A stretch of DNA of 64,000 nucleotides from Rhexocercosporidium sp. MPI-PUGE-AT-0058 (GCA_020746875.1 JAGTJL010000003.1:186001-250000); one strand, 5' to 3'; counted from the stretch's first letter, positions 34,382-46,820 are shown. A program made the numbers and translations. Notes: generated by a model from the letters alone, not told the origin.

Positions 34382-36522
34382 CTTACTCACTACTGTAGCA
34401 TCGGCTTACCTCCGCCAGCCAGTTTCTTGGCGCGCCATATCTTCGATATCGGTGTGACCCTCTCGAACCCAAATCTTGACTCCCAACTTCCGATTCTCCA
34501 CAGTTTGTAACTTCAGGTCTTATTAGAAGGCTGGAGCTCAGTCTCATAGCGAGGCAAAGGGAGAAGAAAATAAGTGCAGAAACCAGTGTTCACATTCTGT
34601 TGAAGTGAAGTTTCCCAGATTCTCAGGACTTGTAATCAACTAGATATTGGGACGAGTCACAGCTCATATCAAACGGGAGAACAGAACGTCTGGAATATCT
34701 TCTCTCGTTCAATCAAATCTCTAAAGCTATGTAACTCAAAAGCCTTCGGAGTTATCATCTTCTTTCAAATTATACGCATATTCAAGCAAACGAAGACTCC
34801 CCACATCTCGTCCCCCTCCATTCTAAGAGTTCATCCAAAACGACAAGAACCAAAATAAAACATACAACAGTGGGTATTCGCTGGTGGTCACCCACCCAAC
34901 TACTAATCCACCGATTTGAAGCTTGAGTTTGGCAGAGCGGACGGGATGCCCTTTTCTCTTCAATCTATGGTCGTATGTGACAGCCTCAGGTCGTATCTCG
35001 ATATATATGGGCTTAGTCGCTGCGTACTGCGTTGGCTGGTAAAGACGTGCAAAGCTCTACATCCTTGAAATGTGTTTGTGGAAAATGAAGAGAATAAATA
35101 GCTAGTTGAATAGTGATCACATTTTGGACAACCTGCTTATGCAAAGCTCTGTTGCCTTCGTCGTCGTGGTGCACATAGCTAATCATCCCAGGCAACCAGT
35201 GGGACGCAAATGAACCGAGCATCCTCCTCTTTTTCCTCTCAAGCACACTTTGTGAAGCGGCTCCGAGGGATCAGTAACGCCGAGAAAAGGTCGTACAAAT
35301 ACAGTAATACAAAAGATATTCGTCTCCGAATGGGTTGCATTACTTGAGCCTCACCTGTCAAGTCTGAACGATGCCCCGAATTTCATGATTGGTCCGGCAT
35401 TCCAGCATTTCAGGGCTTTAAGTCAGGCTGTTCTTTCTTCCAGAACTCTGCGTTGAATCCTGGCGGTTTGTCCAGGCCATGGCTGGGCAACGTACGATTT
35501 TTGGTCTTGGCACATTGCTCATATCCATTCCCTGGGGACATCAGATGCAGATCTCACACGCATACGCCTGCAATTCAAGCCGGGTGGGTGCATCAACAGG
35601 CCATCCAATTTCAGTGTGTCGGTATCGTGACTGCACTGCATGTCTCACCACCCCCTTATGCTGTAGAGTGTGGATATCAACAACTCCTTGTAATCCATGC
35701 GTGCTTTTATCATCTCACTCCCCTTCTGGCGACCTGCGACAAACGAGCCAATGGGCACCAATGCCAGCAAGCGAAACGGTAACAAACCTCCCTCTCCCCT
35801 GGCTCGCCTCGACCTTCCAAGATCCACAGCCACGATCTCCGACGCTCCTCAAACCTCGCATCTCACGCAACACAGCAGAGTGGCCTGAGTCGAGGCTCCA
35901 TGAGTCCACGACAGGGCCCAGCGATTCAAAACATCGCCAGTGCCGTCGCAAATAGCGGGCAATTCCACCAAAACATGCCCTAAGCACCCAAGGACTCGAA
36001 GGGCTCCCGTTCCCTGAAACGTCAAGACGTCGCGGCCTGCGAGAAATCGCACCACTCGTGCCACTCGTTAAAGCCTCACCATCCCAAAATACATCCAATA
36101 TAATCATTTTGCATGCCCTCCGAGCTGGCGAGCCTTGCTTGCTGTTACTTTCTTGCCCTGCATATACTTCTAATTCCCTTTTTGGCTTCGTCGCTTCACT
36201 TCTTCTGCTTCTGTCGCTTCCTCTTCTTTGGCGGCTGAAAGTTCTTTTGTATTGTTGTCTGTTGAGCGGATATTTCGATTCTTACCTCGCCACCGTTTTT
36301 TTTTGTGTCCGCAGCGCCAACCCTCCTAGTCAAGAGTCAAAGTCATAGATAGTCACAGTCAAAGTGTACATCGAAGTCGATCCTATCACACCAGTCGTCA
36401 TACCACATACGCATCCATCAAAGCGGCTTCTGTGTGTCTAGATATTCTCTACCGAACAACCGGTGCCTCCTCGCCTTCCTCAAGCCAAGCACCACGGCAC
36501 GTCACTTCCCAACTCTCCCGTC

Positions 36523-36738
36523 ATGGGTCAAGCATTCTCTGGGCCGAATGCCTTCAAATTCTTTGGGTTCACACCGGAGGCGACAGCGGTTCTACAAAGG
36601 ACACCGATGCTCCTCGTCAGCTTGGTGCTAGTACTTTTCGCCCTGATAAGTCTGGGGTTGTTGGCGTTCTATATCCACATCATCACCAACAGACCGTACA
36701 AGAAGCCAAAACCAGTGAAAGGGGCGGCGAAGAAATAG
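36523..36738 (+). CDS. Small single-pass membrane protein
   Basis: I do not recognise the family. The protein is 71 aa from MGQAFSGPNAFKFFGFTPEA. One strong transmembrane helix covers about residues 29-53 (PMLLVSLVLVLFALISLG and onwards), followed by a short very basic tail, KKPKPVKGAAKK, which predicts a cytosolic C-terminus. An in-frame ATG lies 60 nt upstream (36463), but the codons between look non-coding and the chosen ATG has a good context (GTCATGG). The coherent hydrophobic and basic layout argues for a real gene. An ER or mitochondrial membrane location is possible. Confidence 0.6.
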   Translation: MGQAFSGPNAFKFFGFTPEATAVLQRTPMLLVSLVLVLFALISLGLLAFYIHIITNRPYKKPKPVKGAAKK

Positions 36739-37189
36739 GGTGTGCTCTGAGAAGCCGGGAGATGGTTGTGGAAGGAAGGTCGATGCATCAACCAAGGATA
36801 GACTGGGTTGGCTGGGGACAGGATTGGGGACGACTGCGCTTCACGGTCCAAGACGGACATCTAGAGTGAGACGGACGTGCGGGCCACCCCGTACTTTTTT
36901 GAATATGTTCTTGGGCGATTGTATATATTTTTGTATATTGGTGTTGGGGCGGTATCATTGGGATAACCAGCGAGTGGTCCTGAGATGTGGTGTTTTGTGA
37001 GAGGTAGTTCTTGGCAACAATGTCTAATCTTACGACTCTTCTCACACTCTTATCGTCTACAGATATACTTGCATGCTTGCTAATCATGAGAATGGAGCAG
37101 AATATATGCCTCTCTCACCCACGTCCATCACCTCGTACGTACAGAAGCACCATTAAATTTGCCAGTCCATCCTTAAGCATCAAGAACAA
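36739..37189. other. Convergent 3' region
   Basis: 451 bp between the stops of the small membrane protein and the Ayr1-like gene. No gene; it should contain both 3' UTRs. Confidence 0.5.
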
Positions 37190-38104
37190 CTACTGATCTT
37201 TCCCAGCACCATTGACAGCCTTCGCAACAACATCCAAACCCGTCATCCCCTTCCAAATCCCATCCGTCAGCCAACTCGGAAACAGCGACAAATAGCTCAC
37301 CAACCAAGCTCCCTTCCCCTTCCAAACAACCTTCGGCGTTCTCCCTTTCAACAAATCACCCACCACACCCTCCGCCCACTTATCAGCGGTCACAGCACCC
37401 TTCTGATAATCAACACCACTCATCGTCCTCTCCACCCTCTCCCTCGCAACCTCATACAGACTCCCCTTCGGCAAGACCGCCGCCTTCCCCGCCTGTACTT
37501 TACTTTCAGTGCCCATATTTGACGCTGCAGATCCGCTCTTCAGATCCACAACTCTGACTCCGAAAGGTTCGAGTTCCAAGCGCAGCGTATCCGAATACAC
37601 AGCCATAGCAGCCTTCGACGCATTATACGTAGCTTGGAAAGGCAGCGTGATGACGGATGCCGAGGATGTATGGTTCGCTACAATACCTTTCGATTCTAGC
37701 AGGAGAGGGAGGAAGGCCTGCGTCACGGCTAGGTACGACCAGACGTTTAGGTCGAATAGTTCTTTGGCTTTAAGGATGGACAGATCGGAGATTGGCATTG
37801 CGTACATGGCGCCGGCATTGTTGACTAAAATGTCGAGGGAGGAGAGGTGGGATGCGCAGACGTTAATTGAGGATTGGGAGAGGACGTCCAACGTAAGTGT
37901 TTGGATGCCTAGGGAGGTGAGTTGGGTCATTGTTGAGAGGTTGCGGGAGGTGGCGTAGACGTGGAGACCGGCTTTGTGGAAGGCGATTGCAAGGGCAGCT
38001 CCTGGGAGGGTTGTTAGTGATTTTGGAGAATGGGAAGAGCGATATGCACCTAGACCGCCGTCTGAGCAGCCAGTTATCAGAACTGTACGTTTCGGAGTCG
38101 TCAT
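37190..38104 (-). CDS. Ayr1-like short-chain reductase (1-acyl-DHAP reductase family)
   Basis: NADPH-dependent SDR related to yeast Ayr1, which reduces 1-acyl-dihydroxyacetone phosphate on lipid droplets and ER. Exons 38104-38050 and 38001-37190 flank a 48-nt intron with a CACTAAC branch site; the spliced protein is 288 aa. Splicing restores TGCSDGGLGAALA, the cofactor loop. The rest shows LVNNAGAMYA, SSASV with the catalytic Ser, and YNASKAA (Tyr/Lys pair). The C-terminus has a hydrophobic, Trp-rich stretch (VSYLSLFPSWL) consistent with membrane association. The intron length is a multiple of three without stops, so the unspliced frame is also open but inserts 16 residues into the nucleotide-binding loop. 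Confidence 0.88.
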   Translation of the reverse strand: MTTPKRTVLITGCSDGGLGAYRSSHSPKSLTTLPGAALAIAFHKAGLHVYATSRNLSTMTQLTSLGIQTLTLDVLSQSSINVCASHLSSLDILVNNAGAMYAMPISDLSILKAKELFDLNVWSYLAVTQAFLPLLLESKGIVANHTSSASVITLPFQATYNASKAAMAVYSDTLRLELEPFGVRVVDLKSGSAASNMGTESKVQAGKAAVLPKGSLYEVARERVERTMSGVDYQKGAVTADKWAEGVVGDLLKGRTPKVVWKGKGAWLVSYLSLFPSWLTDGIWKGMTGLDVVAKAVNGAGKDQ

Positions 38105-39772
38105 GATGAGACTAGGTCTGAGTGCTACACTCGAACAACCAAGAAAGCTTCACTGGGAGAGGAAGCAGTGAGAGCTTTATATGTACTTGTGAAATAAAGA
38201 CAAATTTCTAGACCTTGAGAGCACTCTCCCATTTTCAAGCAGATATCGAACCAAACCAACGAAAATAAGCATCAATCGCCCCGAAGCCGATCATTCCGGG
38301 ACAACATCTCTCCTACCAGTGTATTAAAAACAAAACCGACGGGTAGATCAACGCAGTGAGAATGACCGATTTCGTACAAAAACATGTATGAATCTGACCG
38401 AATCTGGGGACCAGAACCATGATGTAAGCGAGCGTAACGAAATAGTCTACCGGCTTTCTGACATTTCTGACATTTCTGACGAAGCTCAGACCCGACTACT
38501 TACAAATGTAGATCAAGAAAGGGCATGTAATCCACTTGAACTGCGCAATATGATGGGAAGAATAAATCTGTGTTGTCTTGGGTCTTCTCCAGAGCGAGTA
38601 ACTGCTCACTTAAGGAAGGAAGGAGAGGAGGATGTTCTGGCTGGCATGACGCGAGTGGTTCGAACCGATGGGACAATTTTTCCTTCCTCGCTCAAGAGAC
38701 TCCACCCTTTCCTTCAGAACACAGCTTCTAAAACCGCTTTCGCACATCGCAGATGGCAGACACCCACCATGAAGGACATGACTCCAGCACTCACAAGTCT
38801 TTCGACCTCCTCTCTCGGCAGAATGCAGTCTCGGCCCATAGCTTCGTCTTGGGGATGAGACACGATCTCTCCCCTCGATGCTGCTCCATCTGGCAGTCAC
38901 TGATACCAGATGCTTTCTCAGAGACTTATGTACGAGCATCGGGACTCGAAAGGTTTCTTTACAGCCACCTTTTCACATTCGCCGCTTGTTCAATTCGTCT
39001 GGGTTGGTGGCTGCATCTCTCGCGATCGTTTCTCGTTGTCGTTCTTCCTGTCTTGGCTGTCTCTCGACGAAACCTCGTCTTCTCTCCCTCATCGTGTGTC
39101 CTTTGCTTTCAATTTCCTGTCCAAATACATGTCAATGTCTTCTCTCGAGAAGTAATGTAAACCGTCGAGCAAGAAAATATTCTCAATACCATTTCCTCCT
39201 CTCGTTCATGTAAGCACCGAGCTCTCGCTTCCCGAGATATCTCGAATACGAACACGAACAAGAATACGCCGTCCACGGTATCTTGGCAAGCCTCATCTTT
39301 ATCCAACCTACGAATTTATGGAAGGCATAGCCTTCACGTTCCCCTGACCGCTGATTCGACGGCGTATTCGGGTTGGATATGTGTGGGGCTCGCTTGGTAC
39401 TAAAACAACAAGATTCGGTTAGTTCAGGGTCTAAATCCATCGGGTTGTCTCTATTATCTCTTTCCAAATATGCTGAATTCCTCTTTTGGATATTATTGCT
39501 GGATACAACTACATCTAAGCCAATGAAATGTAGTCTCAATTGACCCTCCCTGTGAAGCGTATTCGGGTCAGACGTCATTCAGCAGTCGAGAAGATAATTA
39601 CGCAAAGGTTCGAAGCAAGCCTGGAGCTCTGAATCTCTGCAATTTCGTCACATCATAAGAAGGAATCCCAAGATCTTCTTCTTACCTCTCTATCACGATC
39701 AAACCACTTCCCCACACTTCTCCTCGTCTCTTCACTTCAACCAATCCCAACCATCAGAGTCTCCATTTCAAC
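38105..39772. other. Intergenic region between divergent AYR1-like and ERG6 genes
   Basis: 1.7 kb with overlapping short ORFs on both strands but no recognisable product. A short tandem CTGACATTT-type repeat is at about 38456-38480. The right end is C/T-rich, as in many fungal core promoters, ahead of ERG6. Confidence 0.5.
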
Positions 39773-41279
39773 ATGTCTGAATTCCTCATGAAAGAAGACC
39801 ACGAGCGCGATGCCGCCTTCAGCAAAGTTATGCACGGGAAATCCGCCGAGGAGAAGTCAACTCTCATGGCTATGCTGAAGAAAGATTCCGGGTCGCAAGG
39901 TGTGGCTGCAGATGCGTATTTCAAGCATTGGGATAATAAGGATGCGAGGGACGAGACGGAGAAGGATCGTTTGGTACATGGCATTCCCCCTCTCCACTCC
40001 TCACGGACATTCACCATCTAATACTCCACCACAGGATCGTAAAGAAGATTATGCCAACTTGACTAGAAAGTGTGTCCCCATATCTTACTTCTCTCCCCTT
40101 CATATATATCACGATCGTGGATCTCACTAACCAACACCCTCCAGTTACTACGATCTAGCAACAGGTCTCTACGAAGAAGCCTGGGGCCAATCCTTCCACT
40201 TCTGTCGCTTCGCAGCCAACGAGCCCTTCCACCAAGCCATCGCCCGTCACGAGCACTACCTCGCAGCACGTATCGGGCTGAAGAGCGGTATGAAAGTCCT
40301 CGATGTAGGATGCGGTGTTGGTGGACCCGCGAGAGAGATTGCACGGTTTGCAGACTGTCACGTCACTGGCCTCAACATCAATGATTATCAGATCAAGAGA
40401 GCGACGCGCGCTGCCGAGATTTGTGGAATGAGTGATCAGTTGGAGTTTGTGAAGGGGGATTTCATGGTATGCCTCTCCATTGAATCCAGACCCGAGTCTT
40501 CTAGGAAGGAAAACAAAAAGAAGCGAGAACATGACTAAAAACCGCTTTCTTCTTCTCAGCAACTCCCCTTCCCAGATAACTCCTTCGACGCAATCTACGC
40601 CATCGAAGCCACCGTCCACGCCCCTAGCCTCGCCGGCGTGTACAGCGAAATCCACCGATGTCTCAAACCAGGCGGTATCTTTGGCGTGTACGAGGTACGT
40701 ACACGAGTCTCATACTCTCCCCTTCATCTCCAAGATCATTCTGATCTACGAGATACCAAGCGTTCGCCAGACCCTCAGCTTCAGAAAGCATGATAGAGGG
40801 AACCAGTGCTGACTTCTTCGCTTGTGTGAAAGTGGCTCATGACCGACGCATACGACCCATCCAACCCCACCCACCGCGCCATCCGCCTCGACATCGAACA
40901 AGGCGACGGCATCGCCAACATGGTCCCCATCTCCGAAGCACACGCCGCCATGGCAACCGCAGGCTTCACGCTCCTACACTCAGAAGACCTATCGACCCGC
41001 CCGGACGCCACGCCGTGGTACTTTCCCCTCGCCGGCGATTTCAGGTATTTAGGTAGCGTGTGGGATTTCTTTACTATTTTCCGCATGACGCGGTTTGCGA
41101 GGGGGTTGGTGACGATGGGGTTGGGGGCGTTGGAGAAGTGTTGGGTTGCGCCGAGGGGGAGTAGCAGGACGGCGAGCAGTTTGGCGAAGGCGGCTGATGC
41201 GTTGGTTCTTGGAGCGAAGGAGGGGTTGTTTACGCCGATGTATTTGATGATTGCAAAGAAGCCGGAGGTTGGAAAGTAG
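39773..41279 (+). CDS. ERG6: Sterol 24-C-methyltransferase
   Basis: SAM-dependent enzyme methylating C-24 of zymosterol or a related sterol in ergosterol synthesis, at the ER or lipid droplets. Five exons: 39773-39973, 40035-40069, 40145-40466, 40560-40694 and 40833-41279 (introns 61, 75, 93 and 138 nt), 379 aa, the usual length. Motifs: [11 protein letters not shown] (88-98) of the sterol-binding region, SAM motif [10 protein letters not shown] (130-139), EATVHAPSL, and the C-terminal sterol methyltransferase domain with WYFPLAGD. Exon 2 is only 35 nt and is easily missed; it supplies [11 protein letters not shown]. All phases agree. Confidence 0.96.
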
Positions 41280-42697
41280 GAGGGTATTGTGTTGAGGGGA
41301 GCAGGAGGTGATATGTGAGATGTGAGATGTGAGGCAGGTAAATGAGAGTGAGGAACGAACTGTACAGACGGATGGAATGAAGGCTATATAATTCAGGTAT
41401 CTTTCCACCAGCAAAAAAATAAAAAATTTATCATCACTTTAGTCAAGCTCACCCAGGATCAATTACTCCTCCGTACCTCCTCCCTCACCTCACCTCACCT
41501 CACCTCCTACACATCCGACCTAGCCGGCTGTCTATGCCACAAAAAATCCAACGTTGCAACCATGATGGTTTCCTCACCTCCTCACCCCCTCACCTCCTCA
41601 CCTCTTGACCCTCACTTCCAAACGGAGCCAGTCAACCCATGGTTCAAGCGAGTAATTCCACGCCAAAACTTTCCCGAAATGAAATGAATAAACTGCTGTA
41701 AATTCAAGTTCCCAGATTCTAGGAAGTGGAAAAACATTTCTTAATATCAATCTCCTCCCTCTCCCTCTCCCTCCCCCTCTCCCCCATCCCCACCCCCCTT
41801 CTTTTCAAAAGCCAGCTCAGCTCGCTAGTATCAGCATCAAGATACAATCTAGCCAAAAAAAACCCAAAAAATTTGTCCATCTGCTTGTTGACATGTTGAC
41901 ATGTTGAAATGTTGAAGCGAGTATATATGTTGTACTTTACTGTACGTAAGTACGTACATAAGTACAGTACATGAGATTTTACGTCAATTGTTGGTTGATG
42001 TTGATGTTGATGTCAATGTCAATATTGATCTCGGCTAGCGAAGACGTCTAAAGCGGGGAGGGATTACAGTACCCAACACCCAGCACGAAGAACGCAAACT
42101 CGGTAGAGTAGGTAAGCGAGCTGCCGCTCGGTGAATGGATCCTGCCCTCGACGTCGACGTTGAAATCTTCACTCCCCGCTTAATAGCTGTAGATGGTGCG
42201 GATCTTGCAGGTACATAAGCCTGAGTGAGTGAGTGAGTAACTGGATGGATGGGTGCTACACGGTCTGGCTACGAGATAGTCAGTCGAGCAGCCTTTATTT
42301 ACCTTTGACCTTTCAATTTTCGGCGGAACATCACGCCATAGATATAGTAAGCACATACCAGGCACTCATCACAGTAGAAGCAGTAGCAACAAGTCAAGAG
42401 TTCCAAATGTATCAAAGTCTATAATTTCATGAGAATACACCGACCGACACCCGCGCGTGATGCCTTCCATCAAGAATCCAAATAGGTAACAAAAGAGAAT
42501 AGCGCAAAACACCCAGGAAAATGCCCAGTTTACGCGGTCCTCCCGTCCCCGTCATCTACAGACCTTCCGGACTGTATTAGGTATGTATTTGTGTGGTTCC
42601 TTTCTATCCAAGAGAAGAACTGGTCTGATATCTGCCTGATCCAATTGAATTACGTAACGCGCCTATTTACACTGGCTTAACCTCCCTCGTAGGGTAC
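41280..42697. other. Convergent intergenic region with simple repeats
   Basis: 1.4 kb between the ERG6 and GH72 stops. It contains CCTCA and CTCAC repeats (41483-41507 and about 41572-41606), TCCCTC tracts near 41750-41790, GTTGACAT repeats near 41886-41915 and TTGATG repeats near 41994-42025. No gene is seen. Confidence 0.6.
41483..41507. repeat. (CCTCA)n microsatellite
   Basis: About five tandem CCTCA units. A related imperfect tract of CCTCACCT units follows some 65 bp further on. Confidence 0.8.
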
Positions 42698-44153
42698 TTA
42701 TAGGAGAACAGCGCCGAGGAAAGTGAATCCCAACGCGACAGCAGTGACGAACAGAGGCTGGGCATCAAATGGTGCGCGGACAGCAGTTGCGGCCGCAGAT
42801 GAAGTAGCGCCAGACTTGCCGGTCTGGGTGGCGGATCCGGATCCTTGAGTGGCGGTTCCAGAGGAAGTTCCACCAGAGTTCTGGGATCCCTTGCCCTGGA
42901 GACCAGCCCCCTTTCCAGCGCCGCTCTTCATCATGGCAGCGGCGCCGGATGGAATGGCGGGGAGAGCATCAGAGTCGACGTTCCAGTTGGCAGACTTGAC
43001 AGGGCAACCGGAGGCTCCTCCAGTCGAGTTGTATCCTCCATCACCGGATGGGTTGGCAGTTGCCTTGAATGCGGTCTGGAGAGCGGTGAAATCGGCAAGT
43101 GGGGTGACGGTGCTGCCGCTGAGGGTGACGAGTCCGTACTTGGATTCCTCTTGGGAGTACTCGTAGACGAGACCACCGGAGTAGACAGAGGTCATGTCGG
43201 TGCTGTACAGAGACTTGACTTCCTCCCATTTACGGACATTGGTGTTGCAACCGTACTCGGAAAGGCTAAAGAGTTAGCTTGCGTTGGAGATCATTCGAGG
43301 TGTGGGGGGCTTACAAGATAGGAAGACCGTATCCAGTGAAGTTCTTGACCTTCTGATCCCAGCCGGAGGTGGTGAAGGAAGATGGGTCACACCAAGAGTA
43401 GTCGTTGAAAGCGAAGAAATCACTGCGCTCGTCATCGGAACCACAGTTCATGTACTCGGCCATCTCCTTCCGGTTGGAGTTGACATCGGCAGCAGAGTAT
43501 CCGACCGGGATGGCACGGTATCCACGGCTTCTGATGTATTGTCTCATATCACGAGTCACAGCCTTGACATATGGGGCAGCTGGGGTGGTGAGATCATCGT
43601 TGATAACCTCGTTACCGGAGAAGAAGGCCAATGTATTGGTGTAGTTCGCAAAGGCATCGATGGTGGCAAAGATGTTCTGGAGGTAGACGGTGTTGTAGGA
43701 TGGGTGGGGGTTGGCTCGGTTGAGGGAGTAGAGAGGAGTGTTGACATCGAGGACCAAGTAGATACCTGCCGCCGCCAATTGGGCCATGCAGTCATCGTGG
43801 CTGGCCGTGTTGTCGACCGTGTAGATACGGATGGTGTTGATGCCCAACTTCTGGAACTGGGCAATATCACGCTTGCAGGTTGCGGGATCCGCGATAGGAT
43901 CGACCAAGTCGGAGGAGCCACCGGGCTGGTAGTCGACACCACGCATGTAGAATCTGCTGTTGCCATTGAAGAAAGCTAGAGGATGTTAGTGGAATGCTGT
44001 AGCACAATCTCTGGGCGGCGTACCATTTCCCTTGACGGTAATTGCTGTGAGACTGGCGGACGAAGCGCGTGCCATCAACTCCTCAGTGGGGGAAGGAAGG
44101 GCGAACACGGTGGTGGCAGCAGCCAATGCTGCGGCAACGGAGAAGGTCTTCAT
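42698..44153 (-). CDS. GPI-anchored GH72 beta-1,3-glucanosyltransferase
   Basis: Gas/Gel-family cell-wall enzyme that cuts and religates beta-1,3-glucan at the plasma membrane. Exons 44153-44024, 43975-43315 and 43265-42698 (introns 48 and 49 nt), 452 aa. A signal peptide of about 19 residues (MKTFSVAAALAAATTVFA) precedes the GH72 barrel. Acid/base E166 is in SGNEVIND and nucleophile E267 in FLSEYGCN; the latter is completed across the second splice site. A Ser/Gly/Thr-rich linker and a C-terminal hydrophobic segment (LFVTAVALGFTFLGAVLL) signal GPI addition. No Cys-rich X8/CBM43 box is seen, so it is of the GH72-minus type. An in-frame upstream ATG (44369) would bury the signal peptide and is not preferred. 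Confidence 0.95.
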
Positions 44154-44447
44154 GGTGTTGGTAAGGGCGATATTCTTTCTTGTTTTGCAATGTGAAGGTG
44201 GATTGTGTGTTAGGAAGGGTTTCGATGACGCGGTAAAAGGTGAATGAAGTTGGGAAGGAGGTATGGAAGGTGGAACGAGTGTTGAAGGGCTCAAGAGAGT
44301 GAGAGACCGATCAGAGAAGGTGCGCTTGATTAAAGGCAGTAAAAAGGGCGTACAACGAACGATGCCCAAGGAAGGTGAAGAAGAAGCTGGTGGTGGCGGT
44401 GGTGGTGGGGATGGTTGTGTTTGTTGAATTGATAAGAAGGGAGAGAA

Positions 44448-44474
44448 GAAGAGGAGGAGGAGGAGGAGGAGGAG
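44448..44474. repeat. (GAG/GGA)n microsatellite
   Basis: Roughly nine tandem GAG triplets in the upstream region of the GH72 gene. Confidence 0.85.
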
Positions 44475-44561
44475 AGGGAAGGAGAAATCTAGTCAGGCAC
44501 ACCAGTCCAGGTCAGGAAGGGGTGGTCAAGAATGTGTGGAGGCTAGAGGAGGGAGGAGCAA

Positions 44562-44620
44562 GTGGTGGAAGTGGTGGTGGTAGTGGTAGTAGTGGTGGTA
44601 GTGGTGGTAGTGCAAGTGGT
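44562..44620. repeat. Imperfect (GGT/AGT)n microsatellite
   Basis: GGT and AGT triplets alternate over about 59 bp, read here on the + strand. Confidence 0.8.
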
Positions 44621-46820
44621 GTACCAGTCAGTCAGTACAGCACCCTCCAGGACAGTAGGACCACTACTTCTGGAACGCAGGGCAGGGTTACAGGGTTGGG
44701 TGACAAGGTTCCAGGGTTCCCGATGGCTGAATGGCGGGCAAATAGTGGGCCGACGTGCGGATTTTCAGGGGAATCTCACTAATCTCACTCCCTCTCACTC
44801 CCTCTCACAGGGGCCCCTCCCCTAAGCGCAGCCCCCAGAGCCAATCAAGCCTCCACCCAGCCCCGCCACGGGCATGCGGTCCTGCACCTCAGTCCCCCTC
44901 CCGTCCCCCTCCCAAGCAAAGATTCGCCATCGTTCGTATCGTCGATCGCTCATGTCACAGCTCAACAAGCCCACACAAGCCCACACAAGCAATCTGGAGT
45001 GTCTTGTGCTTTTCTTAGGGGCCTCTTGGAATCTTGGAATCTTGGAGCGAGAGCTTGTTTGAAGAACAAGCACAGCCTTCCTCGTGTAAAGCTTCCAAGG
45101 GCTCCAGCATACCTGTACATACCTACATACATACGAAGTCATCATCATAATACCGTGCATAATACATACGAACGAACAAACGGATGGGTTGCATCAACTC
45201 GGCTCATCACTCGTCTCAACCAGCAGCATGGCTTCAAGCGAGATTGGTCCTTCTCCACCATCATCGTATCCAGTAAACCTTCATCACGCATACCCATATG
45301 CATACGAAGTACGAAGTAGAAGTAGAAGTCCTCCGTCCGTACTTAACCTTGATCCCTTGGCTGAGGGCAGCAAGACACTCCTCCTGCCCACTTCGTCCTT
45401 CACCTCCGACTAAACTGGCTACAAAGTCCGCAGAACAGAAACACGCCCGTGAACGTGAAATCCGGCATCCAACTCTCACTCGGTTTCAGCATGGATGGAG
45501 AACCGCGAATCAGCGCCGGATACATCATCACTCACGACGGCCCATGACTTCATCGTGGAGCGAGAGGCAGATAAAGATCATCAAAGAATCAAATCGTCGT
45601 GTGGGCGCGAAGTTGATCCGTGGAGAATCGGTCGGGATGGACTGGGACTGCAGGACGGCTATTTTTGGATTTTCCAGAGGCAAGAAATCGGTCTCAGGGG
45701 CGACGCAACGACGTGTGGTGTGTTGATGAATTCGCCACGTTGGGAAAATGCCGGTTTATCGATTTGGTGCCTGAGGTTGGCGTGGATGTCTTCCCTGCAG
45801 GTGTTTCGGCTTGGGGGGAGACGGCAACGGAGTCCAGCAAGATGCCGAAACCATGGCCGAACGACGTCTGCAAGCGTGAGGATGAGGTCACAATTGAGGC
45901 AATCCGAAATTTCCTTCTTGAAGGAGGGTATCAATCGAGCGGATGAAAAGTAACCAGTTCACCAATCAGATCTCTCCTTTCCTGGGGGTCGTGCAGGCTT
46001 GATACCTACAGTATATACCTAGGTACATTTCCATTTCCTTTGTTTTCCATCGCCGAACTTCACGAAGTTGCATTGCTCTTATTCGCGGCATCCCGACGGA
46101 GGCTCCAGTCTACACTTATCAAGTGAATAAATACCTTCCTGCTTCCTTTCTCGCCAAAGGGGTTGTTTTTCTGTTTTCGCTCCGCGCTTCCGAGTGCAGA
46201 GTTTCTTCGACTAGGCAAGGGATAACACGTGAACAAAATATCAATACCCTTAAGAGGGGTGATTGACTTTTCCTGAGAACGCATGACATCCAATCTACTT
46301 CTGATGAGTGAAGGACTGCCGGAAGCCCTGAGCAGGTTCTCGCATGGTCCATCTTGCTGGTGCCAAAGTATATATATTTTTTAACTTCCTTTGTGCGAAC
46401 CACAAAAGTGCCGCCGAAGGCTCACCGGCCTTCTGGAACGTTGCGTACCCGGTACGGTACTGTATCACTGCAGAACGTCCTAGCTTTAACTTTTAGAGTT
46501 CTGTCCAAAGGGGCGGGCTTAACGTTGCCCCTCGGTGGAAAGGGCTAGAGGGAAGATTCTAGGGCCGTTGGCTGGTTCGCTTACGAGTGGATTGAACTTT
46601 CTACTTCTGGAAAACAACATGAAATGTCTAAAGAAATTAGGTATCTAGACACGAGAAACTGAATTCGGAGCTTGAAGACCAATTTTACTCACGGAAAATT
46701 ATCTCCCTTGAGAAAGATGAAGTTTAAAAGAGGGAGTCCGATATATAAAGAGGGACTTCGTTCGCAAGCAGTGCAACAACAACAACCACCAACTACAGTC
46801 ACTCGTTCATTTCCTTAATC

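Larger units (their letters stand above)
33646..36522. other. Long intergenic region upstream of hapX
   Basis: 2.9 kb containing the hapX promoter (two GATA sites annotated separately) and the promoter of the small membrane protein. A 112-codon ORF on + at 34172-34510 has no recognised feature. A coding-like stretch that changes frame occurs at about 35752-36070. No confident gene. Confidence 0.5.
44154..46820. other. Intergenic region between divergent GH72 and S41 genes
   Basis: 2.7 kb. It contains purine and GGT-type microsatellites near 44447-44620. ORFs up to about 150 codons (for example + 45495-45953) are low-complexity or uninformative. The right end (46736-46815) has TATATAAAG and a CAACAACAACAACC leader just ahead of the S41 peptidase start, a plausible core promoter. 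Confidence 0.5.

Noticed and set aside
34172..34510. 112-codon + ORF upstream of hapX
   Set aside because: Reasonable composition but no recognised feature; it contains the distal SreA-type GATA site and fits better as promoter DNA.
45495..45953. 152-codon + ORF upstream of the S41 peptidase
   Set aside because: Overlapping frames are equally long and none shows a family motif; no KR-bounded repeats as expected of a RiPP precursor.
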